A stretch of DNA of 64,000 bases from Melanopsichium pennsylvanicum (taxonomy: Eukaryota; Basidiomycota; Ustilaginomycetes; Ustilaginales). A program made the position numbers and the translations under genes. The stretch covers positions 248,001-312,000 of the forward strand of contig OAPG01000010.1 of the NCBI GenBank assembly GCA_900208305.1, read 5' to 3'. Positions within the stretch are counted from its first letter, which is position 1, and every line of letters starts with the position of its first letter. The notes below the pieces were generated by a model. The model was not told the origin of the DNA, did not search any database, and was given only the letters and a program-made list of their open reading frames with translations. This document shows positions 50,943 to 61,274 of the stretch, one piece after another.

Positions 50943-51650
50943 CGTTGTTCACTATATGTTAAGAGATTGTATGACTGCGAAACACAATTATGAGTAAGGA
51001 CCAGTGTCAGCAAGAATTGTTCCATCAGAGCGAGAAAAGAAGTTTGATCATAGAAGGCTTGGACATTGTTGCTGCGGTGCTCGAGATTTCGAAAAGGACG
51101 GCTCAGAATGAAGAGTTGCGGCATCGACCAAAGCGGAACAGCCAGACCCTTTCGAGTCTGACCATCGGAGCAAAGGGCTCGGCGAAGAGGTGCCAGATAA
51201 ATTGAGCGCTTTTTAATAACCTAGCGCGATCGATCATTGCCGGGAGAAGAGCTGAGCAGCGAGCATTAGTCCAAGCCTGATTGAGGGAGGTAGATACGTA
51301 CAGCTTGTCGTGTTAACACCGAGAACAAAGTTTTTCATGGTGGAAGCGTGTGGTAGAGATGGACGACGTGAGAAAGATACAAAGTGAGTTTTGGATTACG
51401 AGATCTCTGCCGCAGGCCTTTTTGGTCCTTTTCCGCTTTCTTCCTCTCGTTCGGCGTGTCCCGATTACTTGCCCGATCGATCTCCATTCTTCAACGCCTT
51501 CATTTGAGATGATTACCACCATTGCCCCTCAGCACTCTTGCCTTGGGCAGTTGATACTTTTACAGTTTTGCATTGTCAAAGTATATTGATACAGTGCAGA
51601 TCAACTTTTGACTGATCTTTCATGAATGTACTTGATGAGGAAAGGTGATG

Positions 51651-52083
51651 TGTTAGTGCCCCACCAACCGTAGTCCAAAGAGGGGGCGCTCGGCCCCCCT
51701 CCCGATTGAGCGATCGTCGCGATCGAGCCCCGACCGACCCTCTCCGGACCCCTCGCAGAGGAGCGGTCGGCCTAACACGATCCCCCTACCGCCCAACCGC
51801 GGCTGGCCCCTCCGTAAGCAGAATACGACCGTCGGCAATCTAACATTGTAGCGCCGCGGTGGGAGGTGGCCGATAGCTCTTGGACCTTACCACCCCGCCC
51901 CCGCCTGACATGAGGTTGCCTCCGGACCTCGTTGCATGTATTACTTAGTTAGCTCTATAGCAACGCAGTAGTGTGCTCTGACCCCCGACCGCCTGTGTCG
52001 CCTACGCCTACGACCTCTCCGTACCCGTAGACCCTATCCCGGCTGTAGCCGCCCCGCGGTACCTAGACCCTACGGCCTTAACA
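51651..52083. mobile_element. Possible solo LTR or transposon relic
   Basis: A 433-bp block that is GC-rich and unlike the AT-rich flanks. It begins TGTTAGTGCC and ends CCTTAACA, giving a TGTTA/TAACA inverted terminal pair typical of LTRs. A TA-rich internal stretch (TTAGTTAGCTCTATAGC near 51937-51955) could be the LTR promoter region. The flanking 5-mers (TGATG and GCTTT) do not match, so no target duplication is seen and the boundary is uncertain. No reverse transcriptase or other coding remnant is visible. Confidence 0.35.
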
Positions 52084-52084
52084 G

Positions 52085-52143
52085 CTTTGGTTTGCCAAGT
52101 CAGATAAGGCAAGCTGCCAACCAAAGGGACAAGGACCCTTTGG
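52085..52143. repeat. Two overlapping inverted repeats
   Basis: CTTTGGTT (52085-52092) pairs with AACCAAAG (52119-52126), and CCAAAGGG (52121-52128) pairs with CCCTTTGG (52136-52143) across a 7-nt loop. The two stems share 52121-52126 and are mutually exclusive. Confidence 0.75.
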
Positions 52144-52972
52144 GTCATGACATTTACAGTATACAGTAAATCACAGTATTTGAGGCAAATAAAGATTGCC
52201 CAATTGCTGGTTGAAAAGTGTGTCTTAAATTGAGATTAGACTGGAACTGCAAAAATTGTCAGAATTCTGACCATGTGCTACAGTAAAAGTGATTTACTAT
52301 ACATGACTGCATGAGGCCTGTTCAAGCATATTAAAAGGAACTCCTGATTGTAGCATTTCCAAACTACAGTCAAGGAGAAGTGAATGTTGCTTGGGATGCA
52401 ATTGGACAGCCAAGTCAAATTTGGAGATGCAGTAAGTCACAGCTGAAATCTGCGGTTGATCGAGAGGGAGGGAATATGCAATCACTCACAATGTCTGCAC
52501 AGCTGCTGACCTTTTTTGACCAATTTAAATGGACAAAGTGCACCCTGACGTACCTTTTGCGTCCCTGTGCAGCCAGTGAGTACAGGAAATGTACAGTAAA
52601 TTAGTTACAGTAAGAGAGCTGAGTGAGTGAGGCAGTGGGGCAGTACATTTTAGTTACTATAATTTAGTCCCACGCTCGAGGAATTTCTCCGAGGCAGCGG
52701 TCGACGCTCGGCCCGTTGTCTTTTGGTCCTTTTTGACCTTGGCTGCCAAGCTTGCGCCCGTGACCCGGCTGGTTGACCATCCTCTTTCTTGCGCCTTGCT
52801 GCTTGGCTGTCTGCACGTCAGCCAATTGTCAACTTTTCCTCGTTCTTCTCGTCCTGGTCTACTTCGCGCCTCTCGATACTGATTACTCACTCATCGTCTC
52901 GACGCGATTCGATTCGGCGGGCCACCACACCATCTCTTTTCACCACGACTCACGACCAGTCACACACACCGA

Positions 52973-52991
52973 CCCCCCCCCCCCCCCCCCC
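52973..52991 (+). promoter_or_regulatory. C19 run immediately before the hexokinase ATG
   Basis: Nineteen consecutive C residues end four bases before the ATG at 52996, probably in the 5' leader. It could bind poly(C) proteins or form an i-motif. The run length may also vary by slippage. Confidence 0.7.
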
Positions 52992-52995
52992 AAAA

Positions 52996-54420
52996 ATGCC
53001 CGCCGTTCCTCCAATCACACGGCAACAAGCCCTTGAATCCATCGAGCATCAATTCACCCTCGACCTACCACTCCTCAAATCACTCATCGCACGCTTCCAG
53101 GAGCTTTACGATTATGGTCTCGCCAATCATGGTGCAGAGATGCAAATGATCCCTTCCTTCGTCACAGGCGTCCCCACCGGTACCGAAAAGGGTACTTACC
53201 TCGCCCTCGACCTCGGAGGAACCAATCTTCGAGTCTGCGAAGTTGCTCTCGACGGTAATGGAACGTTTGCAATCAAGCAGGAAAAGTACAAAGTTTCGGA
53301 TGCGCTCAAGCAAGGCCCTGTAACCGATCTGTTTGACTACATGGCAACCTCGGTCGACACCTTTTTGACCGATTTCGGCACTACAAGCACCGAAGACGTC
53401 CTTCACTTGGGTTTTACCTTTTCCTTCCCAGTCGAACAGAGCGCCATCGATCGAGGTCACCTCATTCACTGGACAAAAGGTTTCAACTGTCCTGATGCTC
53501 CAGGTAAAGACGTGGTTCAACTCCTTCAACAGGCGCTCGATAGGAAACACATCAAGGTCAAATGCTCCGCCCTCGTCAACGACACTGTTGGTGCTCTCTT
53601 GGCCCACGCCTACGCTAGCAAAGGTGCCCTCATCAGCGCCATCTTTGGAACGGGTACCAACGGCGCCTACTTGGAAGACATTCGCAAGATCAAGAAGCTC
53701 AAAACCGCTTCAGGCACCATCTCCCATATGGTCATCAACACCGAATGGGGAGGATTCGACGACGAACGCAAAGCTCTCCCTGTCACCATCTTTGACAACC
53801 AGGTTGACCGCGAATCTATCCGTCCACGAAACCACATCTTTGAGAAAATGATCAGTGGAATGTACCTTGGCGAAGTCGCTCGTTTCGTCCTCCTCCACCT
53901 CATCGATCAGCTCGTCCTCTTCCAGGGCTACTCGAGCAAACTTCTCAACACACAATACGCCTTTGATACCGCCTACATGTCGGCGGTCGAAGCAGACAAA
54001 TCGGACCCAGCCTCACCTGATAGCCCCACTCGCAAGGTCCTCGTGCAGACCCTCAAGGTGCAAGAAGAGCACATCTCGGCCGAAGACGTCGAAACCGTTC
54101 GCAAGGTGTGTCAAATCGTGGGAACCAGAGCAGCGAGACTAAGCGCAGTAGCCATCGCCGCTACCATGGTCCAGACGGGCAACGTGCAGAGCAATGGGCC
54201 CAACGATGAAGGCGTCAAAGTCGGTATGGATGGTAGTGTGATTGAATACTACCCGCACTTCGAGGAGAGGATGAGAGGCGCGCTGAGGGAATTAATCGGT
54301 GAAGAGGGCGAGAAGAGGGTCAAGATTGGTTTGGCAAAGGACGGTAGTGGCGTGGGTGCCGCATTGGGTGCTTTGCAGGCTGCAAAGCAGTTGGCAAGTG
54401 GTCACCGGGTTGAGACGTAA
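52996..54420 (+). CDS. Hexokinase
   Basis: The 474-residue enzyme phosphorylates glucose (and probably fructose) with ATP in the cytosol, the first step of glycolysis. Both halves of the hexokinase fold are present. LALDLGGTNLRV (about 69-80) is the phosphate-binding loop, FTFSFPVEQ and GFNCPD are glucose-site blocks, and ALVNDTVGALL carries the catalytic-base Asp. IFGTGTNGAY and NTEWGGF complete the sugar site, and GLAKDGSGVGAALGA is the second nucleotide block. Length matches fungal hexokinase I/II and glucokinase; telling hexokinase from glucokinase is not secure. The upstream in-frame extension has no ATG; 52996 is the first. A C19 run immediately precedes the ATG. The gene is intronless. 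Confidence 0.95.
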   Translation: MPAVPPITRQQALESIEHQFTLDLPLLKSLIARFQELYDYGLANHGAEMQMIPSFVTGVPTGTEKGTYLALDLGGTNLRVCEVALDGNGTFAIKQEKYKVSDALKQGPVTDLFDYMATSVDTFLTDFGTTSTEDVLHLGFTFSFPVEQSAIDRGHLIHWTKGFNCPDAPGKDVVQLLQQALDRKHIKVKCSALVNDTVGALLAHAYASKGALISAIFGTGTNGAYLEDIRKIKKLKTASGTISHMVINTEWGGFDDERKALPVTIFDNQVDRESIRPRNHIFEKMISGMYLGEVARFVLLHLIDQLVLFQGYSSKLLNTQYAFDTAYMSAVEADKSDPASPDSPTRKVLVQTLKVQEEHISAEDVETVRKVCQIVGTRAARLSAVAIAATMVQTGNVQSNGPNDEGVKVGMDGSVIEYYPHFEERMRGALRELIGEEGEKRVKIGLAKDGSGVGAALGALQAAKQLASGHRVET

Positions 54421-54684
54421 ACAGCGACATGAGCATTGTCGAAAAGGAGTGGTTCCTCGTTGGCAATTTCAATCTTGATCCGTCATGTCAATATCACCGG
54501 ACCAGCTTGGCAGCGAGTCTCTGGATTTGTGAAGACGGTATTGCATTTCCGAGGCGTGAGCACGACACGTTGGCGGAGCAAAATAGTGGAGACTGAGCAT
54601 AGAGGGGGTATCTGAAGCGAGACAAAGCAAAAAGCTGAGAGAACAGCGATGCGAGTGAAACAAGTTTGATTGAAGCCAGAACGA

Positions 54685-55785
54685 TCACCGACTCCAACTC
54701 TTTTCAATCTGAATCAAGGAATACAAGCTTCCTTTGATGACGGATTCTTTCCAATCCTTGAACTCGATGCCCAGATCGTGTTGCGCTCTGGTGGTATCCA
54801 ATTTTGCTAGAGTTTTGGGACGATGGTTTTGGCCATAATTTCCTTTGGGGATGTGATGCTTGAGTTGCTGTGGGTATTGTGGATTGTCGTGAATCTCATC
54901 CGCGACCTCTTGCCAAGAAACTGTACCGCCACAACTGAGATACCTTGTGTTCTTAGCCTTTGGATTGTGCAACGCCTCGACATGGATCTTTGCAACATCT
55001 CTTACGTCGCAAAAACTCCAGAAACGCTCGATGGGTACTTTACCATCTCCCTTTGGTCCACCCGATTTGTATAGCTTCCAAGGTTCTGCACTCGAAGTGT
55101 TGATAGCTTCTTCGGAGTTGACTTGGTGAATGATGGGACCGTAGATCTGAGGAGGATTCACTGTGGTTGCATCAAACGTGGGATTGTGCTTGTTCAAAAA
55201 ATCCCACACTGATTTCTCTGCCAACGTCTTGGAAATCACATACGCCAGAGGCGTGTGGAACATTCCCATAAACGCACATTGAATCGGTTGCCAATCCTGA
55301 GTCGTGTACGTGTAATCTCTCTTTTCAATCCCTTTGAGAGGATTGAGGATGGCAGCAAATGAAGAGGTTACCACGATACGTTTGAGTCGAGGCGGTTGAC
55401 CAGCATCTTTGACTTTGTTCTCAGCTTTGAGTGCAGCCTCAAGAACGTTTTGAGTCATGTGGATGGCAGGTTCAATGATGTCCTTCTTGTTGTTCTTGGC
55501 GGTGAGTACGTAAGGAGAAGCTACATGAACAAGATAGTCTTTTCCTTGGACAACTGCGTCGAGACAACCAGGAGCGAGAAGGTCGGGCACTTCAACAACG
55601 GTGATCCGAGTGTCAAAGGCATCCGCAAATTGACGAGACAGCCAGGGTTCAGTCTTGACTTTGGATCGGATGACACACGTAACATGATAATTGCGAGGCG
55701 ATTTGAGCAATTGGTCAAGCACGTGCGATCCGACGAATCCTGACACGCCAGTGAGGAGCACTTGAGAAACTTCCTCATTTGACAT
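54685..55785 (-). CDS. GRE2/dihydroflavonol reductase-like NADPH-dependent reductase
   Basis: The 366-residue protein is an extended SDR. The N-terminal TGVSGFVGSHV (residues 12-22) is the NADPH glycine motif, VHVASPY is the usual strand, VVTSSFAA carries the catalytic serine, and YVISKTLAE has the Tyr-x-x-x-Lys pair. Yeast Gre2 and plant dihydroflavonol reductases share this pattern. The family reduces aldehydes or ketones, e.g. methylglyoxal or isovaleraldehyde, in the cytosol. Substrate identity is not inferable. It converges with the hexokinase gene over about 260 nt. No targeting signal is seen. Confidence 0.9.
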   Translation of the reverse strand: MSNEEVSQVLLTGVSGFVGSHVLDQLLKSPRNYHVTCVIRSKVKTEPWLSRQFADAFDTRITVVEVPDLLAPGCLDAVVQGKDYLVHVASPYVLTAKNNKKDIIEPAIHMTQNVLEAALKAENKVKDAGQPPRLKRIVVTSSFAAILNPLKGIEKRDYTYTTQDWQPIQCAFMGMFHTPLAYVISKTLAEKSVWDFLNKHNPTFDATTVNPPQIYGPIIHQVNSEEAINTSSAEPWKLYKSGGPKGDGKVPIERFWSFCDVRDVAKIHVEALHNPKAKNTRYLSCGGTVSWQEVADEIHDNPQYPQQLKHHIPKGNYGQNHRPKTLAKLDTTRAQHDLGIEFKDWKESVIKGSLYSLIQIEKSWSR

Positions 55786-57635
55786 GGTTTCGTTTCTATT
55801 TCGATAGAAAGAGACGCGGTGCGCGGGAGTGATGTAGCGATCGAAGGATGGGTGGTGGTAATACCAGACCTAAGCAGCGACCAAGGCTTCACAGAGACCT
55901 CGCACCAAGGCTGAGTTGTGTGGAAGCAAACCCGCAGATCGGGCGCAGAAAATCTATAAAGACAACGTAGCTCCTTGTAGTTGCGTACTCAATACAGTGG
56001 TTGGTTCATCGGCAACTTTTTTTTCGTTAGCGAGACCCTACACGTTGCAGATGCCGTTTCTCTTTTAACCTCATCCGATGTCTCTGCTCTCTCTCTCTCC
56101 GACGTTCTTCCAGACAAAGCAGTTGTGAAGGCGATCTGAACAGTGATCGACAGGATGTTTTTCGAGATCAACTACATCTGACACACGAGGGTCACAGTTG
56201 TGCTCTTGTGACTTCTTACAGAAGTTGGTGACGTTGCCGTGGCTTCATGGTCGAAGTCAGGTGCTACTCATTCGATGCGCAGCCGTTCTGCGATTCTTAC
56301 CACGCTCTGGCAATTTATGGATAAGGCGACAAGAAGGAGAGCTCGATATGTAAGGCTTCAATAAGAGCCGTTCGAAATGGAAAGAGAGGTCGCAGCTTTA
56401 GCCATTTGCGTTACGACGTCGAGATGGGTTGATCTCCGCTTCCAGAGTCCCGTATCCGTCGAATCGCTTTTTGCCATGTGGACATGGAGAGCTCTGCTAC
56501 TTAAAAAAGGCACAGTCTACCACCAGCAAGTGCGTGTCATTGGTGCGAGGGCGATTCCGCGGTTTGCCAAATCGGGGTGAGGTGCCCCAGCTTCACGGCC
56601 TTCATCCACAAAACAAGATCAAAGTTTTTATAGATTCCGCGGAAAATGCACTCACACCTCAAAAGCCACAAAAGGCGCACGGCGATGTTGACCTACATCT
56701 AGTAGTGTCGATGCTAGCGTCACTTCCGTCCCAAGGTAGGAAAGAGCTGTCTCGATATGTTGTGCTTATGCGAGACATGGCGGAAAGCGGCGTCCGAACA
56801 ACTCGAATCTTTTTTTTTTTCTTTTCATTTTTTTTTTTGACCGGTGTTTTGGAGGCTGACCTTTGAACAACATGCAGTATATCGACAAAGTCAACCCCGC
56901 CCAGATAATGTGCAGAGAGTTGAAGGGGTGTCGGTTGATGATGGACGTGAAGCTAGCTACAGGCAGTGAAATCTTGAGAATTTTCAGGCAGCAGAAATTC
57001 AATTCTTGGACATGCAGTCGCGTTTAATTGTTTTAATAGAAAAGTTGGAGACATGTCCAAAAGTGGATCCACACTGCAGCCTGCAAAAAGTTGTCGCCCC
57101 TTTTGGTAGAACGTCTGCTTCCGGCGACAATTTGAACCGAATATATTTTAGCAGTCAGTTATAGTACCGTGCCTTGCCGAGCCCACGCTAGACTCACACT
57201 AAAATCTGAAAAGACGCCAAAGGTTATGGGCGCGTGTGACAAAGTGACACCTTCTGCAACCCGCTTTTGTTTCTCCCCGGAAGCCTCGGTGTACAATGGC
57301 TTCAAGCCTTGTTCGTTGCAGTCTGGCGCTTGCACCTGCCAATCAGTCTTTTAGAAAGGATTTGAGCACCGTCGGTTCTGATAGACAATGGACGGCTCTT
57401 TTCGATTACTCTCTGAAGCGTTGCCTCGTGGTTGGTCGAACTGAGTAAGAGGAGTTGCTGACACGGACCTGGAAGCCCTCAGACAGCTTGCCTTGATTAG
57501 TCGCCCACACAGTGTTGCCCTCCTTGCCCTACTTCTGCTTCCTCATCATCGCTTGAGTTCTCTCAACCATCAAGGAAACTGGCAGCACCATGCCAACAAG
57601 TGTCTACTAGGCGGATAGATTCACATCAACCGACC
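55786..57635. other. Intergenic region, no gene supported
   Basis: 1.85 kb between the divergent reductase and RTA1 genes. T-runs occur at 56810-56840. Frames of up to 145 codons exist but lack family features. Confidence 0.45.
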
Positions 57636-58721
57636 ATGCTTCTCTCGGAATGCACTCGCGTTGATCCGACGCCCGGGTCCATCTGCAGTGCCGAGAACTC
57701 AAACTACGGCTTCCAACCAGGTAGGTCCACTCACCAAATCTCTCGGCGTCACTAGATCCTTATCAGTCGCTAATCCACCGCTACTCGTCGTGCGCTCTCT
57801 TCTCATCCTTTCTCCTCGGTAGAGCTTTGGGTCGGCATTGTCTTCTCGACCCTCTTCGGCCTTGAGGTTTTGATTCACACTGGTCTGCTTTTCTACCATC
57901 GATTCTTTCCCAAATTTATGATTGTCGCCATCACCGCGGCGTGCGGTGAACTCGCTGGCTGGATCGCCCGTACCTATGGTCACAACGACCCTTTCGATCG
58001 CAATGGCTACATTGCCCAGATCATCTGTCTCATTCTCTCGCCCGCTTTCATCAGCGCTGTCAACTATTTGGCTTTCCAACACATCATGGACGTATTTGGC
58101 CACAAGTGGTCCCGAATTTCTCGCAAGTGGTACGTTCTCGCGTTCTGCGCAGGTGACCTTGCCTCGCTCGTCGTCCAGGCAGTGGGTGGTGCACTTAGTG
58201 CAGAAGCCGACACCGAGTCACAGATCAATCTCGGAAAATCTGTCATGATCGCCGGTGTCAGTGTACAAGTAGCTGTTACAGCGCCATTCATGTTGCTGTA
58301 TCTCGACTACAACCTCCGGAGGTTGCGCGAATGGGCGAGCATACCAAGGGACGAAAGGCCGCATAAGAAGCTAGAGATCTTTACGGGCATCATCGGTGTC
58401 AGCACTTTGTTCATTCTGGTTCGTTGCATCTACCGAATTGTCGAGATGGCCGACGGCTGGGTGGGATACCTTGCGACAACTCCAGTGTACTTTGATGTCC
58501 TGGATGGTTTGATGATCCTATTGGCCATTGGAATCTTTATCCCTTTCCACCCAGGTTGGTTCCTCTCTCCTTACGCGGAAAAGGGTCGAGTATGCAATGC
58601 AGCAGATTTTCTTGAGGTCGAAAAGCCCACCAAGATTGGTACGGAGGGACCGCACAACTCGGCCGATCCTTCGAGCCCTTCCATGGTCAGCTCCTTACAC
58701 TCGGGCCAAAGCCCTGCCTAA
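57636..58721 (+). CDS. RTA1-like seven-helix membrane protein (two exons)
   Basis: The model join(57636..57720,57823..58721) gives 327 residues. Exon 1 carries a short, Cys-containing extracellular N terminus (ECTRVDPTPGSICS), with donor GTAGGT and acceptor CGGTAG, joining as Glu-Leu-Trp-Val. Seven hydrophobic segments follow. Conserved RTA1 features include AACGELAGWIAR in helix 2, the QIICLILSPAFISAVNYLAF segment, DLASLVVQAVGG and RCIYRIVEMADGW. The RTA1 family includes yeast Rsb1, which affects sphingoid base tolerance, and azole- or aminocholesterol-resistance proteins. Function is membrane lipid or drug response at the plasma membrane; the substrate is unknown. The C-terminal 40 residues are hydrophilic and disordered. 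Confidence 0.9.
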
Positions 58722-59281
58722 GACAAACTGTAACATATCCATGGACATCATCCTTCGATTTTCTATTCATTCACTTTACACATGCAGCATACTTGTTTCT
58801 CCGCTACTTTTCCGCACATATTGTTACCCTGTCGTCCGTCTTTGCATTACATACATCGTATTTTTACAAATCTCTTGTAACGTTTCCAATCATGCATCTA
58901 CTCTGATACGCTCCTTTCTTAATAAAGGAAAGCTGATGTTGACGACCCTGCGACTGTGCTCGCGGTCTCTCGAATCAAACTAGAATTGCCTCGAACGAAA
59001 GCAGCTTTAGACAAACGCCAAACAATTGCAGATTTTCGCTTGCATCGGAGTGGCCGAGGAGAAATTCGCCGCGATTTTTTCTCCTGTGTTTAGACCCTGA
59101 AATGTTCGCATCTTCCGAACATGTTCCCACGTTGGATTCCATCTCATTCGGTCATAGCCGATATTCACCCACCTCACTTACCATTACCGCCAAGCGCCAC
59201 ATAAACTCTGATTCGTAATGCACCACACATAGCCACACATTCAGAGCGGCTTTGCGGCGTCGCCTTTACCGTTTCTTACCG
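58722..59281. other. Intergenic region, no gene supported
   Basis: About 560 nt holding the 3' end of the RTA1 gene and the promoter of the SET gene. No defined motif recognised. Confidence 0.4.
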
Positions 59282-60982
59282 ATGACAAAGGACATCTCCA
59301 GCTCGGTAGTGGTTCAAAACGCCCGTCTGACCAAACTGCTTGCGCTATATCCTTACTCAACCTCTATCAAGTCAGCTCGTTCATTCATCGAGGATTGCCT
59401 GGCAATAAAGGTTTCGGATACGCTTCCAGCGGGTCGTGGACTGGTGTTTACTCGCCCAGTCCAAGCTGGCCAGGTGTTGCTAACGCTCCAGTCGGACTCG
59501 CTCATCAATGTAAAGAGCTACAAAGAGTTCTTTCATCCAAAAACCCTACCCGCCGCTACCGGTATTGCAGGAGTAACAAAGAGGTTTGAATCACGGCTGA
59601 CTTCGGCACAGCTGCTATCGCTGCTGCTGGCCAGGGCAAAGGTGGCAGAGGATTGCAGTGAGGGCGTGATGCAGGCAGGGGAAACGAGCAAGAAGCATCA
59701 AGCGCTCAAGTTGTTCATTCAGACGCTACCTGAGAATTTCGATACTGTTCCTTTGACATGGTCGCTCCTCGCAATCCCAGTGCAATCCAGCGATGCAGAA
59801 GGAAGCGCCTCCAGCAAGCACTTTTTCAAGTCCCTTCTTGCAGCTCTACCCAATCACAGCCAGCATCTTCTCCAAAAAGTCCGCAATCGATTCATCAAAG
59901 ATTGGCAAACCTTCTCTTCTCTTCGCAGCTCTCACATCCAACTGCTCACCGACCCTTCACTCCTGGTCTTGAACCCGGACCTCGCTCGAGCCTCCGTTGA
60001 GCGCATCACCTCGGATGTCTATCTGTGGGCCTGGCTGTGCGTCAACACACGATGTGTCTTCTCACCCCTCAATCTGGCGGATCATGCGGATAACTTTACG
60101 TTGGCTCCAATGCTAGACATGGCCAACCACACACCAGACCCTGTCCTCGAATGTAAGGTGCGCTACGCACCAGACGGAGGACTCGAACTCTGCGCTCCTA
60201 ACACCATCTCATCACCCATTGATACCGGTGACGAATGTTTCATTACGTATGGTCCGCACTCGAATCAAGTGTTGCTGAGCGAGTATGGATTTGTGCTTCC
60301 GCCACACCTTTCGTTCAGGGCTGACGACGGTGGCGGTCAGAGTGGCGCGGAATGGAAAGCAAGTCGATATGTGGATGTGATCCTGGATCGGGAAGTAGAA
60401 TCCTTGCTCAAAGCGCAAGGGGAGAGTGGGGAACGCAAGATCGAATTGTTGCAGAATAGGGGATATTGGCGTGAATTCACCATCCATCCATATCCAGACC
60501 CACCGCATCCTTCACATCGACTTGTACCCGCACTTCGGCTCGTTGCTCTGGACCTCGATGCACAGAAACCGAGACGTAAAATTGTCAAAGTCAAGACTCA
60601 GGCTGGGTTGAAGGCCGGCAAGAAGCCCGCGTTTAACCAAGCATACGGCAAGGCTGATCAACAAGATGAGGAGATCACGGATTTGGACAGATGGGAAGAG
60701 ACGCTCGTTGGGTACAGGGACAATGTAGGGGAAAGAAATGAGGAAGTGGCGCATAGGATTCTGGTTGATCTGTGTGAGACTCGGCTAAAAGATGCACAAA
60801 AGGCAAGGAGGTATTTGGTTGATGCTGAAGAGATCCTTGCTTCAACGGAGGAAGGTAATGTTGCACAGTCAAACGGAAACGGGTGCGCTTTAAGCTTGGC
60901 CTTCGTCAAGCAGCTTTTGGATGAGGAGGAGGCGGTGTTACGACTTGTTAGCCAGGCTGCAAAGGATCAAGTCGAGTGGTGA
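59282..60982 (+). CDS. SET-domain protein methyltransferase (SETD3/RLSMT type)
   Basis: The 566-residue protein has the SET fold of the Rubisco-LSMT/SETD3/Rkm group. The N-terminal LPAGRGLVFTRPVQAGQVLLTL is the first SET strand. The split domain has LLARAK and LPENFDTVPLTW inserts, then LAPMLDMANHTPDP as the Asn-His motif and CFITYGPHSNQVLLSEYGFVLP as the pseudoknot with its tyrosines. The C-terminal half resembles the Rubis-subs-bind region, with a charged helical end. It would transfer methyl from S-adenosylmethionine to a Lys or His of a target such as a ribosomal protein or actin. The target is inferred only at class level. The first ATG is 59282; the upstream extension begins with a non-ATG codon. 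Confidence 0.87.
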   Translation: MTKDISSSVVVQNARLTKLLALYPYSTSIKSARSFIEDCLAIKVSDTLPAGRGLVFTRPVQAGQVLLTLQSDSLINVKSYKEFFHPKTLPAATGIAGVTKRFESRLTSAQLLSLLLARAKVAEDCSEGVMQAGETSKKHQALKLFIQTLPENFDTVPLTWSLLAIPVQSSDAEGSASSKHFFKSLLAALPNHSQHLLQKVRNRFIKDWQTFSSLRSSHIQLLTDPSLLVLNPDLARASVERITSDVYLWAWLCVNTRCVFSPLNLADHADNFTLAPMLDMANHTPDPVLECKVRYAPDGGLELCAPNTISSPIDTGDECFITYGPHSNQVLLSEYGFVLPPHLSFRADDGGGQSGAEWKASRYVDVILDREVESLLKAQGESGERKIELLQNRGYWREFTIHPYPDPPHPSHRLVPALRLVALDLDAQKPRRKIVKVKTQAGLKAGKKPAFNQAYGKADQQDEEITDLDRWEETLVGYRDNVGERNEEVAHRILVDLCETRLKDAQKARRYLVDAEEILASTEEGNVAQSNGNGCALSLAFVKQLLDEEEAVLRLVSQAAKDQVEW

Positions 60983-61274
60983 AAGAGTCTTTCACGAGGC
61001 GAATCAGTTACAGCATTGATTTTCAACGTCAACACAGCCTTTCGTACACAGTCGCATCCAGCCACGGAGAGTTACACAAACACCAAGCACGATGCATGAT
61101 ATAGACACGCGATACCATTTCCCATGACGTATTTGTCCCTAATAGTGACGACGTGAAGAAACGACGAACATGGCTATCCTATTCAGCTCGCTTCTCAATC
61201 CCCTTGTTACGGATGCAATCAGGTTTTGAGCGTTTGACCATAATATGCAGGTGAAGAGGGAAAGTAAAAAGCGT

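Larger units (their letters stand above)
50943..52995. other. Intergenic region with a GC-rich insertion, palindromes and a hexokinase leader
   Basis: No gene is supported across 2 kb. It contains the GC-rich block at 51651-52083, nested hairpins at 52085-52143, TACAGTA elements at 52150-52180, 52275-52290 and 52590-52620, and the C run at 52973-52991. Confidence 0.5.
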
